Made by a program: the position numbers and the translations under genes. Of a stretch of DNA of 64,000 bases, positions 57,664 to 64,000 are shown piece after piece. The stretch is from Armatimonadetes bacterium DC. GTDB taxonomy: Bacteria; Armatimonadota; Fimbriimonadia; Fimbriimonadales; GBS-DC. Numbering within the stretch: position 1 is the first letter of the stretch; every line of letters begins with the position of its first letter. A model generated the notes under the pieces. The model did not search any database, was not told the origin of the DNA, and saw only the letters and a program-made list of their open reading frames with translations. The stretch is taken from the NCBI GenBank assembly GCA_001442985.1, contig LDYB01000025.1:62001-126000 (forward strand), read 5' to 3'.

Positions 57664-60600
57664 ACGGCGCAGGCTGCCCAATGCCCAGAATCTCGGCGAG
57701 CGAGGGCACGCGGATTTCGGGCATGCCCAGCAGATACTGGGCGTTCAGCGCCTTGTCGATGAGGTCTATCGCTTCGGTGTAGTGGGCGCGGGTGTAGGTA
57801 TCTTTCGCGGTGGTCAGGCGTTTCGCCAGCAGACTGCGCAGCTCCCGAAGCTGATAGCGCGCCAGCATTTTGGCATCGTCGGGCACGGGCTGGTTTTTGA
57901 CAAGCATATCCACCAGCAGTTGCAGGTGATGGCGCTGGAGCTGCCGCCGCAGGGTGGGCACGCTCCCGTTACCCTTGATCGCCTCGTCCCAGATGACGCC
58001 ATAGAGGGTCTCAAACAGTTCGGCGAGGGTGAACGGGTCGTTGACCGCCTTGAACTCGTTGTTGGCGACTCGGCGCAGGGTGTCCGCCGCGAGGAGCCGA
58101 CTGAGCGTGAGCCGCTGGATGTTGCTCAGGAAGTCGCGCACGGGCGAGTCGGCAGGGATCGCCCCGCCCGAGAAGCCGTCGTAGGGGTTCGGCGCGAGTT
58201 TCTCGTAGTAGCCTTTGGGGAAGTTGAACGCCGTCGGCGCAAAGATGTAAGTCGCCAGCAGGTTCAGGGCGCGTCGCTGTTCTGCGCCGCTGAGCGGCTT
58301 GAGCGGCGGCTGGGCGTTCGGGTCGTTGGGGAAGTTGCGCCGCAGCTGGAGCGCGCCGATAAAGCGGGTGAGCTGAATTGCCGCGTTGCTATACGACGCC
58401 AGCGAGCCAAAGAACAGGCGCGTGAACTCGTAGTACGGCTCGTTCGGACGCGGGAAGCGCGTTGGCAGCAGGCGCACCAGCTCGTCGGTATCTTTCAGCA
58501 CCAGCTCCCAGTACGCCAGCGGGTCGCGGCTGAGGTCAAACCGCGTGACATACGGGTCAAAGCGGTCGGCATAATCGTCGGTCTCGAAAGCGAGTTCGGG
58601 TTCGGTATTGCGCTGGGCAATCTTTGCCAGATGCACGCGCTCCGCTTCGGGCGTTGGCGCATCGGGGAACTCGCGATAGCCGTATTCAATCGCCCAGTAG
58701 TCGTAGGGTCCAATCGTGGGGTTCCAGTAGACCGTGTTGGGAGCATGGAGCGCCATCTGGTTGAAGGGGTCATACTCCATCACGCTGGCGACGGTACCGC
58801 GCTGGCGCACTTTCTCACCGTCTTTGAGGTCTTCCAGCGTGTTCAAGCGGCTGGCGACGAAGTTGTGGCGCAGCCCCAGAATATGCCCCATCTCGTGCAT
58901 GGTTACCGAGCGGATATAGGATTTAACAAACTCGTCTTCGCTGATGCGCGTGCCGCCGCGCAGGGGCGCCAGCAGACTCGCCATAAGATACCCCTGCCAT
59001 GCGCGATGGAGCGTGTCCTGCACCATCGTGCAGATGCGTGGGTCGTGCAACAGGTGGGCATTGCATTCGCGTTGTTCTGCTTCACGGAACGCCGCCAGCG
59101 GGTCAATCCGATACAGGAACTGGGCGCGGGTGATTCGCGCCATGTTGCCGTCGATGGTGATGCTCGCGTTCAGAATCTGCCCCGTGAGCGGGTTGGCGCG
59201 GAAGAGCGCAACCGCGTAGCCGTTATCGGGGGAGGAGACCCAGCGCACGACATTGTAGCGCATGTCGGCATGGTCCCAGTCGGCGTCGTCGGGCATCTGC
59301 TTGACCACAATCGCGTCCTTGATGCCTATCTTCTCAAACGCCTTGTTCCACTCCAGAATGCCCTCGCGCACCGCGTCGCGATATTCATGAGGGATGGCGT
59401 TATCCAGCCAGAACACGATAGGCTGCTTGGGCGGCGAGAGGGGCGCGTTCGGGTCGGCTTTCTCCAGGTGCCAGCGCAAAATGTAGCGCTTCGTCTGGTC
59501 GGGCACCTCGTTGTTCATGTCCAGAAACTCGGTGGTGAAGTAGCCGACACGCGGGTCATAGTAGCGCGGGCGATAGCCGTTATCCACAGGCAGCTCCCAG
59601 AGGTTGTAGTTGACGGTTATCGGGAGACTGCGCGGGTCAGCCAGATTCGCGCCGCCCAGCAAGCCACCCAGCAGTCCAGCCAGACCGCCCCCACGCGACG
59701 GGCTACCGGTGAAGTGATACGCCGTCTGCACAAACAGGTTGTTGGGGAACACCTTGACCTGATTGTAGACGGTCTTCTCGCGGTCAATTGAGTAGTTGCC
59801 GCCCGCCGCGGCGCTCGCCAGTTGCTGAATCTGAATCAGGTCCGAGCGGAACAGGTTGGACACATCAATCAGAAACTTCTTGCCGTCTTTGTCTTTCGCC
59901 TCGATTTTGAACGCCTCCAGATAGGCGTCGGCGAAAGAGCGTTCCACCGAGCGTCCAATTGGCGTGTTCGGGTTCGCGCGGAAGCCGATATTGGGCACAA
60001 CCAGCAGAATCTGCTCGTCGCGCTTGACGAACTTGAAGAGGATGTCGCTGACAGGGCGTCCTGGCGCGAGAATAATGGACGGCAGCCCTTCGCTGACCGT
60101 CGCCTGCAGGAAGTAGAGCTTCTCCAGCTGGTCTTCGCGCACCTCGAGGTAGAGGGTGTCTTTGCCTGCCTCTTTCTTGCGGTAGAGCGTGAAGAGCCCC
60201 TCCATCTTCTCGAAGTCTTTGGTGACCTCTTCGATGGTCTTCTCCTTCTTTTTGCTCTCTTCCTTCTTCTCGGTCTGGTCGGTCTTTTGTTCAGCCTGTT
60301 CGTTCTTCGTGTCGGCGGGTTTCTGTTCGGTGGGTTGCTGGTCTACTTTGGGGGTTCCGTTCTCGCCTTCGGGGAGTGGCGAGCCCTCGATTCGCTCGAA
60401 TTCGAGCGTGGCGCTGGCAGGCGCCGAAACGCCCCCCTGACCGAACTCCATGCCCGAAACGCTCGCCTTGCCGTAGACCACATCGCCCGTGCGCACCTCT
60501 ACAAGCGCGTCTACCTCGGCGGTGAGCTTGCTGTCGCCCTCCGCTTTATACGCGCTCTGGATTCGGGCGACGCGAATCCCCTTCCATGCCTCAAAGCCTT

Positions 60601-61120
60601 TCAGGGTGTATTCGACTCGTGCGGGCGCCGTACCGAGTCTGGAGTTTTCTTCGAAAGCATAGCTCCACTTCTCGCCAGCGCCAACGGGCTGAGCGGGGTA
60701 GATGAACGAGAAAACCTGACTCAAATGACGCTGATCGCCTTCTGCCTCTTCTTCGCGGGTGGTTTCGCGAGCAATCAGTTCGCCGTTGGGCTTGATGGTG
60801 ATGGTCGTCTTAATGGAAAGCGCCTCGGGTGGGGTGGGCGCCTTCTGCCCGTTGAAACTCATTTCGTAGGACTCTACCGAAGACTCCTGCTTGATGTTGC
60901 CTTCAGGCGAGACTTCCAGAACCTTCTGGACGCTAACCGTCGTAACCTCAAGGTTGAAGGTTTGTCCTGCGGCTTCGATGGAAAGCGTTCCAGCGAGGCG
61001 ATAGCGCATCGTTTGTCCGGGCTTTGCCTTATATTGGAGCAGTACCTTCTCTTGTGCGGAGACGCCTGCAATCAGCAAAGCTGCCAGCACCCACAGCCAT
61101 ACTCTGCGTGTTTTAATCAT
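57662..61120 (-). CDS. Large secreted zinc metalloprotease (DUF5117/DUF4953 type)
   Basis: A 1152-aa protein. The signal peptide RVWLWVLAALLIAGVSA is followed by a ~230-aa beta domain and a Lys/Glu/Gln-rich linker (about 255-305: KPADTKNEQAEQKTDQTEKK...). Then comes the DUF5117-like region with FTLYRKKEAGKDTLYLEV and the catalytic DUF4953 domain with the metzincin-style HEMGHILGLRHNF. ATG 61120 has GGAGGG just upstream; ATG 61132 would be almost leaderless from a TATACT box at 61138-61143. It is probably periplasmic or extracellular. Followed by a terminator. Confidence 0.88.
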   Translation of the reverse strand: MIKTRRVWLWVLAALLIAGVSAQEKVLLQYKAKPGQTMRYRLAGTLSIEAAGQTFNLEVTTVSVQKVLEVSPEGNIKQESSVESYEMSFNGQKAPTPPEALSIKTTITIKPNGELIARETTREEEAEGDQRHLSQVFSFIYPAQPVGAGEKWSYAFEENSRLGTAPARVEYTLKGFEAWKGIRVARIQSAYKAEGDSKLTAEVDALVEVRTGDVVYGKASVSGMEFGQGGVSAPASATLEFERIEGSPLPEGENGTPKVDQQPTEQKPADTKNEQAEQKTDQTEKKEESKKKEKTIEEVTKDFEKMEGLFTLYRKKEAGKDTLYLEVREDQLEKLYFLQATVSEGLPSIILAPGRPVSDILFKFVKRDEQILLVVPNIGFRANPNTPIGRSVERSFADAYLEAFKIEAKDKDGKKFLIDVSNLFRSDLIQIQQLASAAAGGNYSIDREKTVYNQVKVFPNNLFVQTAYHFTGSPSRGGGLAGLLGGLLGGANLADPRSLPITVNYNLWELPVDNGYRPRYYDPRVGYFTTEFLDMNNEVPDQTKRYILRWHLEKADPNAPLSPPKQPIVFWLDNAIPHEYRDAVREGILEWNKAFEKIGIKDAIVVKQMPDDADWDHADMRYNVVRWVSSPDNGYAVALFRANPLTGQILNASITIDGNMARITRAQFLYRIDPLAAFREAEQRECNAHLLHDPRICTMVQDTLHRAWQGYLMASLLAPLRGGTRISEDEFVKSYIRSVTMHEMGHILGLRHNFVASRLNTLEDLKDGEKVRQRGTVASVMEYDPFNQMALHAPNTVYWNPTIGPYDYWAIEYGYREFPDAPTPEAERVHLAKIAQRNTEPELAFETDDYADRFDPYVTRFDLSRDPLAYWELVLKDTDELVRLLPTRFPRPNEPYYEFTRLFFGSLASYSNAAIQLTRFIGALQLRRNFPNDPNAQPPLKPLSGAEQRRALNLLATYIFAPTAFNFPKGYYEKLAPNPYDGFSGGAIPADSPVRDFLSNIQRLTLSRLLAADTLRRVANNEFKAVNDPFTLAELFETLYGVIWDEAIKGNGSVPTLRRQLQRHHLQLLVDMLVKNQPVPDDAKMLARYQLRELRSLLAKRLTTAKDTYTRAHYTEAIDLIDKALNAQYLLGMPEIRVPSLAEILGIGQPAP

Positions 61121-61137
61121 AGTTCCCTCCATACGCG

Positions 61138-61148
61138 AGTATAGTATA
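61138..61148 (-). promoter_or_regulatory. Overlapping -10 boxes (TATACT twice) of metalloprotease gene
   Basis: The minus strand reads CGGTATACTATACTCGCG; two TATACT boxes overlap by one base (61138-61143 and 61143-61148). Using one or the other would move the transcript start by 5 nt and change which ATG (61132 or 61120) is leaderless. Confidence 0.5.
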
Positions 61149-61165
61149 CCGAAGCGGTACGGGGT

Positions 61166-63064
61166 TCAGTTCCCCAGTTTCTGGTGGAAGGGGTTGCCCC
61201 GTGCGCCGCTGGGTTTACGCACGAGCGTGTCGCCGCTGTCTTCCAGCAGGGTGAGCCATCTGGGGGCAAACGGCGCCTGCAGGGTGAGGGTCTGCTCTGC
61301 TTCAGTGAGGTAGACGATGTGTTGGGCTTCCACGCCACGCTCACCCATCAGTCGAAGGGGGAGGCGCAGGCGATAGGGGCGTGAAGTACCCGACTGGCGC
61401 AGGCGCACCACCACCTCCCAGCGGTCACCAACAGCCTTCACTTCCAGTGGGGTTATCTCCAGAGCAGGAAATTCGGCGCGGAAAATCCACTGGTCGAAGA
61501 ACCAGCGATAGTCTTTTTGCGTCACCTCGTTGACCGCCTGCAGGAAGTGTTCCCACTCGCTGGCTTGCCCCGCGCGGTTGCGAATGAAGCGACGCATCGC
61601 CTCCAGCATCGTGTCGTGCCCCAGCTCGTTTTCGAGCATTTTCAGCACATACGCGCCGCGCATGTAGCCCGCGATTGCCATCACATCGTCGCGCGCCACA
61701 TTTGCCAAGCCGATGGGTACTGTACGCCCGTTGATGGACTGCGCCCCCACCTGCATCGTGCCATCGGCGCCCTCCTGGAACAGCACCGAGTCGGTATATT
61801 GCGTCAGCGACTCGTTCCAGATGGAGTTGATGTAGGTGTTCGGCACGATACCGCCCCACCATGTGTGCGCCAGCTCATGCGAGCATGCCCACAGCGTGAT
61901 GGCGGGGTCCAGAAAGGTGAACGAGTACGCCTCCAGCCCCGAAAAGCCAAACTGGGGCGTCTCCACCACATAGAAGTGGCTATAGGGGTAGGGGGTGAGA
62001 ATCGATTCGAAGTAATCCATCGCCTGTGCGGTTTTGCGGGCAATCTGTTCGGCGCGGGCACGGTCAACCCTGAGCTGATAGACCCGAATTAGCCGATTGG
62101 AGTGTTGTGAGCGCACCTCCGCGCCCACCTGAAACGGTCCCGCCACCATCGAGAAGAAACACACAGGCAGGTCGTTCTGATAGGTGAAGACCGATTCTGA
62201 GTCGGTACGGGTCTCTTTCTGCAGTTCGCCCTGACCAATTGCAATCCAGTCGGGGGGCGTGTGAACGGTAACGCGATGGCGAGCGGGCAGGCGCCCGATA
62301 TGGGGGTACCAGTAGGAGCAGAGCAGGGCGTACTGCTCGCCAACCCGATCGTTGGGGAGGTACCAGATAGTCCCTTCATACTCGATCTCAACGGTGAAGG
62401 CGTCAGGCAGCGGTTTGCTGTCCTGAATCCAGAGCAGACCGCCCACCCGCCCCGCCCAGAGCGTGTCGGGCAGGCGACTGTCTGGGCTGAATCGGGTTAT
62501 CAGGGGGATGGGCGCCCCGTTGAACTTCACACTCTTGACCCGATAGGGAGCGTTCAGGCGCATCAGCAGCGCCTTCTCGTCTGGGGCAACCCGCTTTACC
62601 GAGAAGCGATTGCGAAGACGCACAGAGCGCGCCTTCGGCTCCAGCCAGAGTTCGATATCGTGAAACTCAATCCGAAACGGCACCGCCACCGATTCAGGCA
62701 CTTCGGGCGCGAGTTTGAGACCATTCGGGGTTTGCACAATCGGATGGGCGCGGTCGCAGAGCTCTTCCACCAGCTGGAATTTTGAAAACAGCAACCACCA
62801 TTCGCCCGGTTTGCCATAGCCTTTCGGGGCGGGCAACAGGTCGGCGGACCAGTTGGGCAGGCGGTCATCCCCCGTGAGCCAGATGTGCCAGTGAATCACT
62901 TCGGGCGTTTCGCCAAGCGCCCGAAGGGCGCGCACATCGTTCGTCGCGATGATGCGGCGCACTTCGGCAAGCAGGCTTTCGGGATCGGTATGCGTTTGCG
63001 GGCGGTTCGCCGTGAGGGTCAGCCCCAGCGTGAGCAATAGCAACAGAAAACCCGTCCAGCGCAT
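61166..63064 (-). CDS. M1 family-like metallopeptidase
   Basis: A 632-aa secreted gluzincin. Signal peptide MRWTGFLLLLLTLGLTLTA. The N-terminal beta domain carries FSVKRVAPDEKALLMRL and a saddle region. The exopeptidase-type loop GLEAYSF appears where GAMEN is usual, then HELAHTWWGG and NSIWNESLTQY give the HExxH and third-ligand Glu, with 17 rather than 18 residues between. TGY-like substrate Tyr not clearly seen. The -10 box TATAAT (63073-63078) is 8 nt before ATG 63064 and 5 nt before GTG 63067. It is 45 nt upstream of the other metalloprotease on the same strand. Confidence 0.82.
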   Translation of the reverse strand: MRWTGFLLLLLTLGLTLTANRPQTHTDPESLLAEVRRIIATNDVRALRALGETPEVIHWHIWLTGDDRLPNWSADLLPAPKGYGKPGEWWLLFSKFQLVEELCDRAHPIVQTPNGLKLAPEVPESVAVPFRIEFHDIELWLEPKARSVRLRNRFSVKRVAPDEKALLMRLNAPYRVKSVKFNGAPIPLITRFSPDSRLPDTLWAGRVGGLLWIQDSKPLPDAFTVEIEYEGTIWYLPNDRVGEQYALLCSYWYPHIGRLPARHRVTVHTPPDWIAIGQGELQKETRTDSESVFTYQNDLPVCFFSMVAGPFQVGAEVRSQHSNRLIRVYQLRVDRARAEQIARKTAQAMDYFESILTPYPYSHFYVVETPQFGFSGLEAYSFTFLDPAITLWACSHELAHTWWGGIVPNTYINSIWNESLTQYTDSVLFQEGADGTMQVGAQSINGRTVPIGLANVARDDVMAIAGYMRGAYVLKMLENELGHDTMLEAMRRFIRNRAGQASEWEHFLQAVNEVTQKDYRWFFDQWIFRAEFPALEITPLEVKAVGDRWEVVVRLRQSGTSRPYRLRLPLRLMGERGVEAQHIVYLTEAEQTLTLQAPFAPRWLTLLEDSGDTLVRKPSGARGNPFHQKLGN

Positions 63065-63072
63065 CACGGGGG

Positions 63073-63078
63073 ATTATA
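63073..63078 (-). promoter_or_regulatory. Leaderless -10 box (TATAAT) of M1-like peptidase
   Basis: The minus strand reads ATGGTATAATCCCCCGTGATG; the box is followed at once by GTG/ATG start choices and no ribosome site. Confidence 0.6.
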
Positions 63079-63174
63079 CCATCTGTACCCGTAAAAATCA
63101 CAGAAAAAGCGGGAGCCATGCCCGGAGGGGGACGATGTTAACGATTCGCTAATGGTACAGCGTATTGGGTGGGT

Positions 63175-63180
63175 TATACT
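63175..63180 (+). promoter_or_regulatory. -10 box (TATACT) of HAF-repeat gene
   Basis: Reads GGGTTATACTTTCTCTGG; ATG 63202 is 21 nt downstream with GGAGGT (63187-63192) in the leader. Confidence 0.55.
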
Positions 63181-63201
63181 TTCTCTGGAGGTCCGATGGT
63201 C

Positions 63202-64000
63202 ATGAAAAAAGCAATGGGAGTCTTTGTGCTTGGGCTGAGTCTGCATGGCTGGCTGTATGGTCAGTCGCTTACCTTGCTTGGCTCTTACGGCACGCCCTAC
63301 GCGGAGGCGCATGGCGTCTCCGACGACGGCACGGTTGTGGTCGGGTGGGCAGGCATCAGTAGCCCCCATATCGCTTTTCGCTGGACGCCCAGCACGGGGA
63401 TGGTGAGTATCGGCTCACTGGCTTCGGGGCGCGATACGGAAGCGTGGGGGCTGTCGGCGAATGGTCAGGTGATTGTGGGGTACGGGTTCATCAGCGGCTC
63501 CATTTATCGCGGGTTCCGCTGGGAAAACGGCACTTTCACCCAGATTGGCACCTTCGGCGGGAACACCAGCTGGGCATGGGACGCCGACTATGACGGCTCG
63601 GTGATTGTGGGGGCGGCTCAGCTCAGCAACGGGTTCAATCGCGCCTTTCGGTGGGAGAACGGCACGATGGAGAATCTGGGCACGCTGCCGGGCGGCATCC
63701 GCAGTGTGGCGCGCGCCGTCTCGCACGATGGGAATGTGGTTGTCGGCTGGTCGGGCGATGGAAGCGGCATCCACCACGCCTTCCGCTGGACGCCAGCAGG
63801 GATGGTAGAGATTCACAACCCTGCTTGGGGTCAGAGCGAGGCGCTCGGCGTGTCGGGCGACGGCAATGTGGTGGTCGGCGCATGGGGCGACGCGAGCTTC
63901 ACGCCCGCGCGACCCTTCCGCTGGACCGAATCCACCGGCATGGTGGACCTGGGCACGCTGGGCGGTCAGTGGGGTGAAGCCTGGGACGCGAACTACGACG
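63202..64000 (+). CDS. Secreted HAF-repeat protein, 3' part missing
   Basis: The first 266 residues of a protein that continues past the window end. Signal peptide KKAMGVFVLGLSLHGWLYG. Then five or more tandem repeats of about 45 residues follow the HAF/COG5563 pattern: SDDGTVVVGWAG..AFRWT..GMVSIGSL, SANGQVIVGYG..GFRWENG, SHDGNVVVGWSG..AFRWTPAGM, SGDGNVVVGAWG..PFRWT..GMVDLGTLGG. Such repeats form beta-propellers in extracellular proteins. GGAGGT is 9 nt before ATG 63202; ATG 63196 is too close. Whether it ends in a dockerin-like or anchor tail cannot be seen. Confidence 0.85.
   Translation, partial: MKKAMGVFVLGLSLHGWLYGQSLTLLGSYGTPYAEAHGVSDDGTVVVGWAGISSPHIAFRWTPSTGMVSIGSLASGRDTEAWGLSANGQVIVGYGFISGSIYRGFRWENGTFTQIGTFGGNTSWAWDADYDGSVIVGAAQLSNGFNRAFRWENGTMENLGTLPGGIRSVARAVSHDGNVVVGWSGDGSGIHHAFRWTPAGMVEIHNPAWGQSEALGVSGDGNVVVGAWGDASFTPARPFRWTESTGMVDLGTLGGQWGEAWDANYD

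Noticed and set aside
57782-61144. Two long plus-strand reading frames (57782-59791 and 59822-61144)
   Set aside because: They are antisense to the well-motivated metalloprotease gene; their translations are compositionally odd and lack recognisable motifs.

Overview
The window looks like chromosomal DNA of a GC-rich, Gram-negative-type (diderm) bacterium. It carries two Kdo genes (kdsA, waaA) and type IV pilus motors (pilB, pilT). It also has several secreted proteins ending in a dockerin-like tail of the form CVDDADLLxVLFxFG...GC. That tail, with the tandem-repeat and HAF-repeat secreted proteins, suggests Armatimonadota (Fimbriimonadia-like). This assignment is an inference from gene style, not a database match. 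No rRNA, tRNA, CRISPR array, transposase or complete prophage was recognised.

Layout. 1-2911 (minus): a surface-sugar operon (nucleotide-sugar epimerase/decarboxylase fragment, GT2 glycosyltransferase, biotinyl-type carrier protein, GalU-like enzyme) preceded by a 47-aa membrane peptide. 2931-5645: a DUF2726-like protein and, divergently, pilB. 6237-11227 (plus): a five-gene run (ABC exporter, TPR protein, isocitrate-lyase-family enzyme, CBS-DUF1385 fusion). 11274-14733: a PqaA-like hydrolase, a candidate structured RNA leading into pilT, and an SDR. 14993-19266: four secreted or membrane genes including a pseudopilin, then a MntA/HepT pair. 19277-24582 (minus): histidine kinase, sigma-54-type regulator without a DNA-binding domain, purH. 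24680-29381: an oxidoreductase, an unknown gene, a single-chain MntA-HepT fusion and oligoendopeptidase F. 29438-36631: TPR protein, DUF2993 protein, two glycosyltransferases, VOC protein, alanine dehydrogenase. 36626-41343: DUF1992, an orphan NuoE, an orphan Mu-type phage portal, an Ig-like membrane protein and a HhH-GPD-like protein. 41535-45015: two dockerin-tailed secreted proteins. 45056-54656: kdsA, TetR-gcvT-alcohol dehydrogenase, a membrane protein, sigma factor, DUF374 acyltransferase, waaA and a TIGR00300 enzyme. 54673-57618: a solitary DNA methyltransferase, a dockerin-tailed C-type lectin, and a MerR-thioredoxin fusion. 57662-64000: two metallopeptidases and a HAF-repeat protein cut by the window end.

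Two features run across the whole window. First, most transcription units start with an extended -10 box reading GGTAYAMT, and in about a dozen the start codon lies only 6-9 nt downstream, so these mRNAs should be leaderless. Other genes have a good GGAGG ribosome site, so both initiation modes coexist. Second, a nested palindromic dispersed repeat occurs at about 5968-6100, 48842-49065 and 55555-55919. The most unusual candidates are this repeat family, the RNA-like element before pilT, the MerR-thioredoxin fusion with an internal start and a ZntR/MerR-like operator, and the fused MntA-HepT protein.
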